From Nocardia iowensis (lineage in GTDB: Bacteria; Actinomycetota; Actinomycetes; Mycobacteriales; Mycobacteriaceae): a stretch of 64,000 bases of DNA. Positions 46,377-55,841 of the stretch are shown here, piece after piece. The stretch covers positions 2,232,001 to 2,296,000 of the forward strand of contig NZ_CP078145.1 in NCBI RefSeq assembly GCF_019222765.1, written 5' to 3'. The notes beneath the pieces were generated by a model. It searched no databases. It saw only the letters and a list, made by a program, of their open reading frames with translations, and was not told the DNA's origin. The translations under genes were made by a program, and so were the position numbers. Position 1 is the stretch's first letter. Every line of letters begins with the position of its first letter.

Positions 46377-47054
46377 GTGATCACCATCGATCGCCCGTAT
46401 ACCGGCCACGTGTCGGCGGATTCGAATCCGCAGCAGCGTGATGTCGCCGGTGCTCGCATCGTCAAGATGTCCGTCGGCGGCATGGATAACAATTGTTATC
46501 TCGTGCAATGCACGGCCACCGGTGCCGCGCTGCTCATCGATGCCGCGAATGAACCCGAGCGCATCGAGGCGCTGATCGACCATGTAGCGCCTGGTCAGGT
46601 CGGTCTGATCGTCACGACCCATCAGCATCCCGATCATTGGTGGGCGCTGAAGGAGACGACGGCCGTTACCGGAGCGCCCACCGCTGCCCACCAGCTCGAT
46701 GCCGACCCGCTACCGGTCCGCCCCGATCGCCTGCTCGCCGACGGCGATCATCTCGACATCGGTGAGCTGAGCTTCGACGTCATCCACCTTCGCGGACACA
46801 CCCCCGGCTCGGTCACCCTCGGCCTCACCGACGGCGACGGACTGGTCCATTTGTTCACCGGCGACTCACTGTTCCCCGGCGGCCTCGGCCGCACCACCAG
46901 TCCGGAGGACTTCGACTCCCTCTACGGCGACGTGACCACCAAACTCTTTGCCCGCTATCCCGACGACACCGTCATCTACCCAGGTCATGGCGACGACACC
47001 ACCCTGGGCACCGAACGCCCGCACCTAGCCGAGTGGCGCGAACGCGGCTGGTAA
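46377..47054 (+). CDS. MBL-fold hydrolase (glyoxalase II-like)
   Basis: This metallo-beta-lactamase-fold enzyme has about 225 residues, with the HxHxDH site THQHPDHWW, downstream RGHTPGSV, GDSLFPGG and YPGHGDDTT. The metal-site motif is complete. The GTG at 46377 is the start that puts the conserved domain near the N-terminus; the longer frame begins with unlikely sequence. It resembles glyoxalase II and similar thioester hydrolases; the substrate is unknown. Confidence 0.88.
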   Translation: MITIDRPYTGHVSADSNPQQRDVAGARIVKMSVGGMDNNCYLVQCTATGAALLIDAANEPERIEALIDHVAPGQVGLIVTTHQHPDHWWALKETTAVTGAPTAAHQLDADPLPVRPDRLLADGDHLDIGELSFDVIHLRGHTPGSVTLGLTDGDGLVHLFTGDSLFPGGLGRTTSPEDFDSLYGDVTTKLFARYPDDTVIYPGHGDDTTLGTERPHLAEWRERGW

Positions 47055-47250
47055 CCCGAACGCGCAGCCGAATCCCGCAGTCACCGAGATTGCCGACGCC
47101 GCACAGTGCTTGTCAGCGCTGTGCAGCGTTCGCAAGCTCTGTGGGACGTGCCGTGAACGGTTCGATCGCGAAATCGGCGGGCGGGCCCAGCGTGCGCACG
47201 CCGGCGCCCGAACAACCCGGGCGCGGCGCGCCTACTGGCAGACTTGGGGA

Positions 47251-47946
47251 GTGGATTCGCCAACGATGCGCGCTCGAGCTGATTCGGTGCCCGACCCCGT
47301 CCCGTCGCGCGGCCACGGAGCGGGGCTGTTGCGGTGGGTTCGGCGGCTTGTCGTCGGGTCGGTGTTGATGGGATTAGTGCTGGTCGGGGGGACGTCGTTC
47401 CGGGTGTGGCAGGTGGCGCGCATCGATGACTATTCGACCGCGGACGCCATCGTGGTGCTCGGCGCCGCGCAATATTCCGGCACACCCTCCACGGTGTTCG
47501 AGGCGCGACTAGACCAGGCTTACCGGCTGTTCCGAGCGGGAGTGGCGCCGCGGGTGATCACCGTTGGCGGCAAGCAGGAGGGCGATCTCTATACCGAGGC
47601 GGCGTCCGGCAAGAACTATCTGCAGTCGCGCGGGATACCGAGCGACAAGATCCTCGCCGTCGAAACCGGCTCGGACACCTTGCGCAGCGTCGAGGCGGTC
47701 GCGACGGCCATGCGGGCGCGCGAGATGGGTTCGGCAGTACTGGTGAGCGATCCCTGGCATTCGCTGCGCACCCGTACGATGGCTCGCGACGAGGGCCTCG
47801 ACGCGTGGACCGCGCCGACCAGAACCGGGCCCGCGGTCTACACCCGTGAGTCGCAGGCGCACGGAATTGCCAGGGAGACAGGCGCTTTGCTCTGGTATCA
47901 ACTCACCCATTTCGCGGCGGACTTCCGATACACGGCGGGACAGTAG
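47251..47946 (+). CDS. YdcF/DUF218 family protein
   Basis: This protein has one N-terminal membrane helix ([18 protein letters not shown]) and then the DUF218 domain ([55 protein letters not shown]). YdcF-type proteins are linked to envelope lipid or polysaccharide processing. GTG 47251 is used here but lies close to its purine-rich site; ATG 47266 is an alternative. Its stop overlaps the dgt start by one base. Confidence 0.85.
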   Translation: MDSPTMRARADSVPDPVPSRGHGAGLLRWVRRLVVGSVLMGLVLVGGTSFRVWQVARIDDYSTADAIVVLGAAQYSGTPSTVFEARLDQAYRLFRAGVAPRVITVGGKQEGDLYTEAASGKNYLQSRGIPSDKILAVETGSDTLRSVEAVATAMRAREMGSAVLVSDPWHSLRTRTMARDEGLDAWTAPTRTGPAVYTRESQAHGIARETGALLWYQLTHFAADFRYTAGQ

Positions 47947-49205
47947 TGCAGGGTTACACCGAACACGATGCTGAGCGGCTCGTCGTCGAGCGCGCCAAGA
48001 CCGCGGGACTCGGCCCGCCGCGCAGCGAATTCGAGTCCGGCCATCGCACCGAATTCGCCCGCGACCGGGCGAGGGTGCTGCACTCGGCGGCGTTGCGGCG
48101 GCTCGCCGACAAGACTCAGGTGATGGGCCCGCGCGATGGTGATACTCCGCGCACTCGGCTCACCCATTCGCTCGAGGTCGCCCAGATCGGTCGCAGCATC
48201 GCCGACGGTCTCGGCTGCGACGCGGACCTGGTCGACCTGGCCGGGCTGGCGCACGACATCGGCCACCCGCCATATGGGCACAACGGCGAGAAGGCTCTCG
48301 ATGTGTTCGCCGACGCGCACGGCGGTTTCGAAGGCAACGCGCAGAACCTGCGCATCCTTACTCGCCTCGAACCGAAGGTGCTCGACGCCGACGGCGTCAG
48401 TGCGGGCCTCAACCTGACCCGTGCCTCCCTCGATGCCGCCCTCAAATACCCCTGGGGCAGAACAGGTTCCGGCACCAAATTCGGCGCCTACGACATCGAC
48501 ACCGACCGCCTCGACTGGATCCGCAAGGCAGCGCCCGAGCGCCGCCGCAGCCTCGAATGCCAGATCATGGACTGGTCCGACGACGTCGCCTATTCCGTGC
48601 ACGACGTCGAGGACGGCGTGATCGCCGGCCGGATCGACCTACGCGCTCTGGCCGATCCCGCCGAACAGGACGCGCTGGCTACCCTCGGCAGACACAAGCA
48701 TCACTCCCTCTCGGCGGACGAACTGGTTGCCGCCGCCCAGCGACTGTCCGAACTGCCCGTCGTCGCCGCGGTTACCGCCTACGACGGCACCCTCGCCAGT
48801 TCCGTTGCGCTCAAACGCCTCACCAGCGAACTCGTCGGCCGCTTCGCCACCGCCGCCATCACCGCGACCCGCGAAACCGCGAGCAGCGCGAGTCTTTCCC
48901 GCTACGGCGCCGACCTGGAAGTCCCGCGCGTCGTCGTCGCCGAAGTGGCCGTGCTCAAAACCGTCGCCCTCCGCTACGTCATGTCCGACCCCGACCACAA
49001 ACTGCGCCAAGCCGCCCAGCGCGACCGCATCCACGCTGTCGCCGAGGGACTGCTCGCCGCCGCGCCGCATCGCCTCGATCCGTTATTGCTGCCATGGTGG
49101 GAAGCCGCCGCCGATGACACCGCGCGGGTCCGGGTGATCGTGGACCAGATCGCGTCCTACACCGAGAGCAGGCTGGAGCGGGTCGCGGAATCGTTCGGTC
49201 ACTGA
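47946..49205 (+). CDS. dgt: Deoxyguanosinetriphosphate triphosphohydrolase-like protein
   Basis: This 419-residue HD-domain hydrolase cleaves dNTPs to deoxynucleoside and triphosphate and limits dNTP pools. HD residues: H in [13 protein letters not shown] in [16 protein letters not shown] in [17 protein letters not shown]. It starts with GTG at 47946 overlapping the previous stop. It is followed by dnaG, as in other mycolate-containing actinomycetes. Confidence 0.93.
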   Translation: MQGYTEHDAERLVVERAKTAGLGPPRSEFESGHRTEFARDRARVLHSAALRRLADKTQVMGPRDGDTPRTRLTHSLEVAQIGRSIADGLGCDADLVDLAGLAHDIGHPPYGHNGEKALDVFADAHGGFEGNAQNLRILTRLEPKVLDADGVSAGLNLTRASLDAALKYPWGRTGSGTKFGAYDIDTDRLDWIRKAAPERRRSLECQIMDWSDDVAYSVHDVEDGVIAGRIDLRALADPAEQDALATLGRHKHHSLSADELVAAAQRLSELPVVAAVTAYDGTLASSVALKRLTSELVGRFATAAITATRETASSASLSRYGADLEVPRVVVAEVAVLKTVALRYVMSDPDHKLRQAAQRDRIHAVAEGLLAAAPHRLDPLLLPWWEAAADDTARVRVIVDQIASYTESRLERVAESFGH

Positions 49206-49433
49206 TCGGCGCGCGGTCCGCTGCCGTCACAGCGTCGTCGAGCGTCGTCACGTTGCGTCGAGTACGTCCGCTCCGCGGATGCGCGCAGCGACCGGATCCT
49301 GGTCGGTCAGCGTGACGAGGGTGACACGGTCGCATACCCCGCTCGCCATCGAAGAGCACGGAGGCCGCCGGAGTTACTGTCGAGCCGGAGGCATAGGTGA
49401 AGAAGGCCCCCTTCGACAGGTACGCTCACTGCC

Positions 49434-51359
49434 GTGGCCGGACGACTCCCTGATCGCGATATCGCGGCGATACGTGACCGCGTCCGCATCGAAGACATCG
49501 TGGGCGAGTATGTCGCGCTGAAGCGGGCGGGTGCGGACTCCATGAAGGGCCTGTGCCCATTCCATGACGAGAAGTCGCCGTCATTCCACGTGCGGCCGAA
49601 TCATGGCCTCTTCCACTGCTTCGGCTGCGGCGAGGGCGGCGACGTCTTCGCGTTCCTGCAGAAGATCGACCACGTCGGCTTCGTCGAAGCGGTTGAGCAG
49701 ATGGCCGACCGGATCGGCTACCAGATCAACTACGAGGGCGGCGGCACCTCGGTGCAGCGCGATCGTGGCACCCGCTCCCGGCTGGTCGCCGCCAACGCCG
49801 CCGCGCACGAGTTCTACATGGCTCAGCTGCGTGAGCCGGGCGCCGAGGCGGCGCGCAAGTTCCTCACCGACCGCAATTTCGATGCCGCCGCCGCCCAGCA
49901 GTTCGGCTGCGGCTACGCACCCGCGGGCTGGGACACACTTACCAAACATCTGCTGCGCAAGGGTTTCGAGTTCAAGGAGCTGGAAGGCGCGGGACTCTCC
50001 AGGCAGGGCCAGCGCGGGCCGATCGACCGGTTCCACCGGCGGTTGCTCTGGCCGATCCGCAATCTCGGCGGCGACGTCATCGGCTTCGGCGCGCGCAAGC
50101 TCTTCGACGACGACACCATGCCGGGCAAATACATCAACACCCCGGAAACGATCCTGTACAAGAAGTCCCAGGTGCTGTTCGGCCTCGACCTGGCCAAACG
50201 GGACATCGCCAAGGGGCATCAAGCCGTCGTGGTCGAGGGCTACACCGACGTGATGGCCATGCACCTGGCCGGGGTGAAGACCGCCGTCGCGTCCTGCGGC
50301 ACCGCCTTCGGCGACGAGCATCTCGCGCTGCTGCGCAGGCTGCTGCTGGACGACAACTTCTGGCGCGGCGAGATCATCTACACCTTCGACGGTGACGCGG
50401 CAGGCCAGGCGGCCGCACTGAAAGCCTTTGCGGGCGACCAGAAACTGGCCGGCCAGACCTACATCGCGGTGGCTCCGGACGGGCAGGATCCGTGCGAGCT
50501 ACGCCAGCACGCCGGCGACGGTGCCGTCCGCGATCTGGTGGCGCGACGAACCCCGTTGTACGAGTTCGTGATTCGCGGTCTGCTCGCCGACCACAACCTG
50601 GACACCGCCGAGGGGCAGGTGGAGGCGTTGCGCCGGGCCGTTCCGGTGGTGGCCCAGATCAAGGACAACGCGTTGCGCAAGGCGTACGCGACCAAGCTGG
50701 CCGGGTGGGTCGGCTGGGACGATATCCAGACCGTGGTCCGCCGGGTCGGCGACGAAGCCAAGCGCCACCGCAGCGGCCACGGCTCCGGCGGGCGGACGAT
50801 CCCGCCGGCCAAGCAGCAGGGCGATGTGGTCGCCGAACATCCTGCGGCGCGGCCCAATCCGAACGACCCGACCCTGATGCCGCAGCGGCAGGTGCTCGCG
50901 GCGGCGCTGCAGTATCCGGCGATGGCGGGCTCGGTGTTCGACTCGCTGGAGGCCGATGCCTTCACCCACCCCGCCTACGCCGCGGTCCGGCTGCTCATCG
51001 CGGAGGTGGGCGGCACCGGGGCCGGGCTCGGCGGTGCCGAGTGGGTCAACGCGATCGCGGACCGCACCGACGATCTGACCATGCGCGCGCTGCTGTCCGA
51101 ACTGGCGAATGAGCCGTTGCCGGTGAAGAACGCGGCCGGTATCCCGCGCTTCGTCGCGGGCGTGCTGGCGCGCGTCCAGGAGGCGTGGGTGGGGCGGCAG
51201 ATCGCCGAGCTGAAGTCCAAGCTGCAACGGGTGTCGTCTACCGAGCAGCCCGATGCGTACATGGCGTTGTTCGGGGATCTGGTGGCGCTGGAGCAGTACC
51301 GCAAGAGCCTGCTGACGCAGGCGATGGGGAACCACGACGACTTCGCCACCGGGGCTTAG
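49434..51359 (+). CDS. dnaG: DNA primase DnaG
   Basis: DnaG synthesises RNA primers for lagging-strand replication. The 641-residue protein has the zinc-binding domain CPFHDEKSPSFH and CFGC, the RNA polymerase domain with the TOPRIM motif VEGYTDVMAMH and the metal site FDGDAAG, and a C-terminal helicase-interaction domain. It starts at GTG 49434. The gene lies downstream of dgt; the 228-base gap before it should hold its promoter. Confidence 0.97.
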   Translation: MAGRLPDRDIAAIRDRVRIEDIVGEYVALKRAGADSMKGLCPFHDEKSPSFHVRPNHGLFHCFGCGEGGDVFAFLQKIDHVGFVEAVEQMADRIGYQINYEGGGTSVQRDRGTRSRLVAANAAAHEFYMAQLREPGAEAARKFLTDRNFDAAAAQQFGCGYAPAGWDTLTKHLLRKGFEFKELEGAGLSRQGQRGPIDRFHRRLLWPIRNLGGDVIGFGARKLFDDDTMPGKYINTPETILYKKSQVLFGLDLAKRDIAKGHQAVVVEGYTDVMAMHLAGVKTAVASCGTAFGDEHLALLRRLLLDDNFWRGEIIYTFDGDAAGQAAALKAFAGDQKLAGQTYIAVAPDGQDPCELRQHAGDGAVRDLVARRTPLYEFVIRGLLADHNLDTAEGQVEALRRAVPVVAQIKDNALRKAYATKLAGWVGWDDIQTVVRRVGDEAKRHRSGHGSGGRTIPPAKQQGDVVAEHPAARPNPNDPTLMPQRQVLAAALQYPAMAGSVFDSLEADAFTHPAYAAVRLLIAEVGGTGAGLGGAEWVNAIADRTDDLTMRALLSELANEPLPVKNAAGIPRFVAGVLARVQEAWVGRQIAELKSKLQRVSSTEQPDAYMALFGDLVALEQYRKSLLTQAMGNHDDFATGA

Positions 51360-51422
51360 TAATCGGCGTTCAGCGACCGAGGCTCAGCTCGCCTGGGTCG
51401 CTCGACTGTGTTCGCACAGATC

Positions 51423-51668
51423 TCAGCGGCGCAGCTGGTCCTGCGGCACCAGGATGGTGGTCCGCTCGTCCAGCGGCTCCATCGGTTCCAGCCGCGGTTT
51501 CGTGCTGAGCTTGTCCGACAACTTCTGCCTGCCGACGAGCACGAGCTTGCGGGTCACCGGACTCTCCGACAGCGCGCGGGTCGCCGCGCTGATCTGCTCG
51601 TAGCGAGCCCGCCCGGCCTTGCTGCCGAGTACATACCCGGCCGCCACGCCGATGATCAACCGCAGCAT
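51423..51668 (-). CDS. Small YtxH-like membrane protein
   Basis: This 81-residue protein has a short N-terminal hydrophobic segment with the glycine pattern LIIGVAAGYVLGSKAGRARYEQI typical of YtxH/ElaB-type small proteins, then a charged C-terminus. It is convergent with dnaG and corresponds by position to a small mycobacterial gene downstream of dnaG. The function is unknown. Confidence 0.8.
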   Translation of the reverse strand: MLRLIIGVAAGYVLGSKAGRARYEQISAATRALSESPVTRKLVLVGRQKLSDKLSTKPRLEPMEPLDERTTILVPQDQLRR

Positions 51669-51786
51669 CTCGATGTGCTCCTCCCAGTTGCCTGTTCGCG
51701 GGCTCTATCCTGCCCGACGCGCGGTAGCCCTGTCGATCCGGCTAGCAGCTGGGCGGGTCAATTCGCCGACCGGTCACGAAAGCGGC

Positions 51787-51927
51787 TCAGGCGGCGAGTT
51801 CCTCTCGCTTGGCCCGATGCTCTTCGCACAGCTGCCGATGGCCGCGGTGGATGTGCGCGGGGTCCAGTCGTTGTTTGAATGTCAGATTCTCGCGACGCCA
51901 GCAATCGCCGCATGCGAATTCGCTCAT
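51787..51927 (-). CDS. Very small Cys/His protein, possible zinc ribbon
   Basis: This 46-residue protein has CGDCWRRENLTFKQ and HIHRGHRQLCEEH, a spacing of Cys and His that could bind one zinc. The ATG at 51927 follows GAACGAGGAGGCC, a strong ribosome-binding site. Basic and charged; perhaps a small DNA-binding or ribosome-associated protein. No family is recognised. Confidence 0.6.
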   Translation of the reverse strand: MSEFACGDCWRRENLTFKQRLDPAHIHRGHRQLCEEHRAKREELAA

Positions 51928-52069
51928 GACGGCCTCCTCGTTCCTTTGCTCAGCGGGGTTGCTGTGGAGTGCCCAATTCACCACGCGCTCAGCGCTATGT
52001 ATTCATACTCTCGCCCGATGGACGCCGTACCGTTACCGCCACGCCAGGACGGTCGAACTCGGTCGATTC

Positions 52070-53002
52070 ATGAAGCTCTCATTTTCGGAGTTCATCGTTG
52101 GCGTCATGCTGCACGGGACACTGAGAGACATCACGCTCGCGTCGGCTGCCGCGCTACTGGCCGTGCTGCTGGTCGCCCATCCACTGCTGCCCGAGCTCGG
52201 CGGCGTTCGCCAGCTGGTCGGCAGCTTTTTGCCGTGGCTGCTGGTCCCGACGCTGCTGCTTGCCGTGGTCGCGTTCAGCATGGCCTCCAAGGTCGGCCTC
52301 GTCGCTGTCGTGGCACCGCTGCTCGCCTGGTCGGTACTCTTCGGGCCGGAGCTCATGGAGCGTCCCCATGGGCAGGCATCCGCCGACGAACTCCGCGTCG
52401 CCACTCAGAACCTCGGCGCAGCCGGTACCGCCGCCGAATTGGCCGACGCCGCAGTGATTTCGGTACAGGAACTCACCGATCGCAACCGGGCATCCGTCGC
52501 GGTGGCCCTGGACCCACACCACCCGCACGCCGCCACCGTCGGCACCATCGGCCTGTGGAGCCGCTACCCCGTGAACGACGTCGAACGCTTGGACCTGGGC
52601 CAAGGGTGGGCCCGCGCCCTACGAGCCCGAATCGAGTCCCCCGCGGGCGACGTGACCGTCTACGCCGTGCACCTCGGCTCCGTCCGCTTCGGTGAAACCG
52701 AATCACGCAACCGCACCTTGCGCACACTCACCGACCTCGTGCAACGCGACCGATCAGACCGACTGCTCGTCCTCGGCGACCTGAACACCGCCTCCACCGA
52801 CCCCCAGTTCGCCCCACTCACCGAAACTCTGGACGACGTCCGCACCGGCCTAGGCTTCACCTGGCCCGCCGAATTCCCCCTCACCCGCCCCGACCACATC
52901 CTCGCCCGCGGCTTCACCCCCGTACACGCCGCCGTCCGCCGCACCCCCGGCAGCGACCACCGCGCCGCCACCGCCACCCTCACCCCACATGTCAGCAGGT
53001 AG
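52070..53002 (+). CDS. Endonuclease/exonuclease/phosphatase family membrane protein (VanJ-like)
   Basis: This protein of about 310 residues has three N-terminal hydrophobic helices (LASAAALLAVLLVAHPLL; FLPWLLVPTLLLAVVAF; VGLVAVVAPLLAWSVLF), then an EEP domain: ATQNLGAAG, ISVQELTDRN, VYAVHLGSV, LGDLNTASTDP, and the catalytic TRPDHIL and SDHRAATATL. The combination matches VanJ, a lipid-diphosphate-type phosphatase linked to teicoplanin resistance in Streptomyces. Whether this copy confers resistance is not shown. Confidence 0.83.
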   Translation: MKLSFSEFIVGVMLHGTLRDITLASAAALLAVLLVAHPLLPELGGVRQLVGSFLPWLLVPTLLLAVVAFSMASKVGLVAVVAPLLAWSVLFGPELMERPHGQASADELRVATQNLGAAGTAAELADAAVISVQELTDRNRASVAVALDPHHPHAATVGTIGLWSRYPVNDVERLDLGQGWARALRARIESPAGDVTVYAVHLGSVRFGETESRNRTLRTLTDLVQRDRSDRLLVLGDLNTASTDPQFAPLTETLDDVRTGLGFTWPAEFPLTRPDHILARGFTPVHAAVRRTPGSDHRAATATLTPHVSR

Positions 53003-53080
53003 TGACACGATTTGGGCGGGCGCCCGCCCATACGCTAAAGTTTCTCCTCGGCCCGCCTAGCACAGACGAGCCGAGGATAG

Positions 53081-53153
53081 TCCCCTATAGCTCAATTGGC
53101 AGAGCAGCCGACTGTTAATCGGCAGGTTTCTGGTTCGAGTCCAGATGGGGGAG
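53081..53153 (+). tRNA. tRNA-Asn (anticodon GUU)
   Basis: This is a complete cloverleaf: acceptor stem TCCCCTA/TGGGGGA, D arm GCTC..GAGC, anticodon loop CTGTTAA (GTT anticodon) with stem GCCGA/TCGGC, variable AGGTT, T arm TTCTGGTTCGAGTCCAGA. CCA is not encoded. It is followed by a strong terminator and by a recombinase remnant, so it is the likely insertion site of the decayed region downstream. Confidence 0.97.
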
Positions 53154-53161
53154 CAGGAATA

Positions 53162-53192
53162 AGCCCCTGACCAGGCAATATGGTCAGGGGCT
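53162..53192 (+). terminator. Strong hairpin terminator after tRNA-Asn
   Basis: AGCCCCTGACCA and TGGTCAGGGGCT form a 12-bp perfect stem around a seven-base loop, followed by ATTCATTT. It follows the tRNA gene by eight bases. Confidence 0.9.
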
Positions 53193-53220
53193 ATTCATTT
53201 GGCCGGTGTGTATTGGGCCG

Positions 53221-54040
53221 TCACCAAGAAAACACCAAGAATTCGGCACCGAACATTGCGTCAGGTCCCCACGCGAAGCCCTCCTCTAGCATGGCAGACG
53301 AGTCCGGAGCCTGCTCGGGCGAAGCGATGTAGTGCCTCTCGGTGATTCCCTCTCGGGAGTGGCCCAACTGCTTCGCGGCGGTCTTCGAATCCGATGTCTC
53401 GGCGATCAGCGTGGCGACGGCCTTGCGGAACGTGTACTGGGTGACGTTCTTGTACAGCGTTCCACGTGCGTCGCGCCATGTCCGGTTGAAGTTGTGTGGG
53501 TCGCGAAGCACTCCTCCCCGGCCGGAAAGACAAGCGAGACTTTGTCGTCTACCTCCACGACTCCGCCGCGCACCTCCCGAACGGTCTTCACCTCACACAT
53601 ACCCCCACACTTCGGATCGGCCCGCAACCGCTTCAACATGCGGGTAGTGAACTCCGGGAGCGCAACAACACGATGCCCGGCATCGGTCTTCGCCCACTCC
53701 TGGCGGAACAGCCCTTTCCCAGCGAGCCTGATGACGGTCGCCGAGATGGTGAACAGCGCCGGCTCGGCCTCTAGGTCGTACTGATCCCAACAAGCCGCCA
53801 GGGCTTCCCCCCGGTCGCACGCCAGAACCGAGGATCAGATCGGCGACATCGAGTACGAGCGGGTCCCGCTTCGTGCCACGGGTGTATGCGGGTGTTCCTG
53901 GAATCTCGTTGCCTGCCAACCACTCCTGAAGCTGGGCGCGCAGGGCGTTGAGGCGTTCTCGTTCGATGGGCTGTGGCCTGGTTTTGCGTCGGCGCATTCG
54001 GGAGGTGTCGCGTACCGGGTTGTCCGAGAGGGCGGACGTC
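53221..54040 (-). pseudogene. Frameshifted tyrosine recombinase (integrase) remnant
   Basis: Read on the minus strand from about 54040 to 53221, three segments together form the C-terminal two-thirds of a tyrosine recombinase: DNPVRDTSRMRRRKTRPQP to GSGVRPG (frame 1), then EALAACWDQYDLEAEPALFTIS to VFPAGEE (frame 2), then GVLRDPHNFNRTWRD and TQYTFRKAVATL, LGHSREGITERHYIA (frame 3). The first shift lies in a six-C run at 53807-53812 (one extra base); the second near 53520. Box I arginine and the catalytic tyrosine remain, but the box II histidine is tyrosine (QYTFRK). The N-terminal arm-binding domain is missing, and its place is taken by a piece of espG. Confidence 0.85.
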
Positions 54041-54628
54041 GGTCGTGTAGGTCACGTTCGATCTTCAGATAGCCTTCGGCGGTCCGTGGTGCACGCAATA
54101 GGGTTCGGATGCGTTCTTCGACGGGCTGTTGTCCATTGTCAGCGTGTCGGTATGAACTGGGTGGTTCTTGCCCACGTGCTCGTCGCGTGTATCCGATCAT
54201 CTGTCCTGCTGCGCCAGCGGGGGCTGTCGGCATGGTGCCGACGAGGTGTTTGCCGAGGTTACTTCGTTGAGTGACGACCAGCTTGAGGTTGCCGCCGAAA
54301 TCGGCTATCGCACCAGACTTCTGGAACAATACGACACCGAGATCAGCGACCGCGGCACCGACCGAAGCCGTTTGTGCGAGGTGAGCGATCGGCCGGTGCA
54401 CACGATCCGGAGGTCCGGATCTGCGAGCATCCGCAGTGGGCCGGTGAGATCGGCATCGGCGTGGTGTGGGTAGCGGGCGCTTATTTCGCCGACTAGGCGG
54501 GTGTAGTCGTCCTGGTTTATGGGCGATTCGATGATGCTGATCGGGTCCGGATACTCATCGCGTCCGGTTTCGGCCCACACCCAGGCGAATTCGTCGGGCG
54601 TGAAGTTCCAGACTGTCCTCGTGTTCAC
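54030..54628 (-). pseudogene. Broken espG-like ESX secretion-associated gene
   Basis: From GTG at 54628 the minus strand encodes the N-terminal part of an EspG family protein (VWNFTPDEFAWVWAET, YPDPISIIESPINQDDYTRL, LRIVCTGR); a frameshift near 54350 moves to the second frame (VADLGVVLFQKSGAIADFGG, LKLVVTQRSNLGKHLVGTMP, VEERIRTLLRAPRTAEGYLK) and the gene ends at HDRRPP, joined directly to integrase sequence. EspG proteins are PPE chaperones of type VII secretion. It cannot make a full-length product. The upstream gene ends with a GTGA overlap, as in an ESX operon. Confidence 0.8.
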
Positions 54629-54780
54629 CTGTTGGTGCGATCGGCCGGATCGTCGGGGTTGCTGTCCATGGGGCCGACGCCGGTAAACGTGACCGGCGGT
54701 GCGGGTTCCGGATTCACTGATGCGGCTGGAGCAGTACTAAGCAAATCCGCCCCGGATCCCGCATCTGGGACCAGGTCGGC
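54625..54780 (-). pseudogene. C-terminal fragment of gene upstream of espG
   Basis: The minus-strand frame ends with Asp/Pro/Ala-rich sequence (GSGADLLSTAPAASVNPEPAPP, GPMDSNPDDPADRTNR) and a TGA overlapping the espG start. Pro/Ala-rich ends like this are common in ESX substrates next to espG. The upstream part is lost: beyond about 54780 the other strand carries a different fragment. No intact start is visible. Confidence 0.5.
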
Positions 54781-54946
54781 GGCCAACCGGCCGTCTACGT
54801 GAGCTGGGATCGACATCCACGACGGACATCCGGCCGCCCGGCGATATCTGATCGATGTCAACCCCAACGACACCACCGTCACCCCCGCCTCCGCAGACAC
54901 CATCGCCAACGAACTGCACCGCAGAGCCGAACTCGGCTACACATGA
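54764..54946 (+). pseudogene. Inverted fragment resembling an EspG C-terminus
   Basis: On the plus strand the frame reads QPAVYVSW, then after a one-base shift DIHDGHPAARRYLIDVNPNDT and TVTPASADTIANELHRRAEL to a TGA at 54944-54946. It resembles the end expected of EspG-type proteins (a beta-strand with YVSW and RYLIDV, then a helix), which is missing from the broken espG on the opposite strand nearby. It could be part of a second copy or the same gene inverted. The call is tentative. Confidence 0.4.
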
Positions 54947-54954
54947 GTCAGGGC

Positions 54955-55115
54955 CCGCCGCGCGGAGGTCGCCATCATCGGATCCGGCGCGACCATCGTC
55001 GGCGGTCACCTGATCGACACCGCACGCGCGATCACCAGCGGCCAGGACGCGCTCGCACCGGATCATCCGTCTGACCGGCGGCAAACCGGAACCCACCAAC
55101 TTCCGCGCCTTGTAA
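54955..55115 (+). pseudogene. Short unidentified coding relic
   Basis: The plus strand encodes AEVAIIGSGATIVGGHLIDTARAITSGQD and then, after a one-base shift, IIRLTGGKPEPTNFRAL followed by TAA (55113-55115). The hydrophobic and polar pattern is coding-like, but no start codon is near and the frame is broken. I do not recognise the family. It lies downstream of the inverted EspG-like fragment. Confidence 0.4.
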
Positions 55116-55124
55116 CCGCGCAGT

Positions 55125-55454
55125 TCAGCGTTCCCGCCATCGTCCGACAGGACTGTCTGGACCGATTATGAGTCCGGTGAGGAAGGCGACCGCTGGCCCG
55201 AGGATCGACGGAATAGCGAGATCGTCGAAGGGCACCCGCGCCACATCCGTGTTCCCTCGTATCCACGCCCACGCGATCGCCGCCATCAATGCGCCGTTCA
55301 CCAGGTACGAGAACGCTTCGCCCCAGGTTCCCGCCGACTCGAGGTACGGGACCCGACCGCTTTTCCCGGTTGCGGCACAGACCTTCCCAACCCCGAGCCA
55401 CACCGTGTGGATGGCGCCGATCAGAAGAATGTGTTGCAGCCACGGATTGTTCAC
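55125..55454 (-). CDS. Small membrane protein, function unknown
   Basis: This 109-residue protein has about three hydrophobic segments (HILLIGAIHTVWLGVG, FSYLVNGALMAAIAWAW, SILGPAVAFLTGLIIG) in the order helix-loop-helix-loop-helix. The start is an ATG at 55454. Composition and hydrophobicity support a real integral membrane protein. It stands alone in the decayed region. Confidence 0.65.
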   Translation of the reverse strand: MNNPWLQHILLIGAIHTVWLGVGKVCAATGKSGRVPYLESAGTWGEAFSYLVNGALMAAIAWAWIRGNTDVARVPFDDLAIPSILGPAVAFLTGLIIGPDSPVGRWRER

Positions 55455-55649
55455 GGCCCGAGAGCGTACGTCGTATCGCGCTCCGCCGCGCTACTGCCCG
55501 CGCTGTCCCGTGTCCCGGTGAATCTCGTCCGGAAATGCCGCACGGCGCGCGATCTCAGCGCACGGCATGGTCCCCAACGTTCTGTGCCGCTGGGTGCGCT
55601 TGCTCGGTCCGACGACAAGTGGCCGGACCGAGCTTGCGGAACGAACTCG

Positions 55650-55841
55650 CTAGACCCGTGCCGCTGTCTGGTTGACGATCTCTGCGGCTGGAGCGTTCTT
55701 CTTGACCGACTCGATGCCGTTCTTGCACGCAGTCTCAGACTCATACGCTTCGCCGACAGCAATGATCTCGCCGTTGGTGGCCTTGAGCCGGAACCGGTAC
55801 TTATCGGACTTGTCCTTGTACATCTCGAACTTCGCAGCCAT
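55650..55841 (-). CDS. DUF1508/YegP-family protein
   Basis: This 63-residue protein matches the DUF1508 repeat unit: KFEMYKDKSDKYRFRLKATNGEIIAVGEAYESETACKNGIESVKKNAP. ATG at 55841 follows GAGGTAACTGAG. Single-unit YegP-like proteins are common in actinomycetes; function is unknown, and a regulatory or nucleic-acid role has been suggested for the fold. Its composition is lower in GC than its neighbours, consistent with transfer. Confidence 0.85.
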   Translation of the reverse strand: MAAKFEMYKDKSDKYRFRLKATNGEIIAVGEAYESETACKNGIESVKKNAPAAEIVNQTAARV

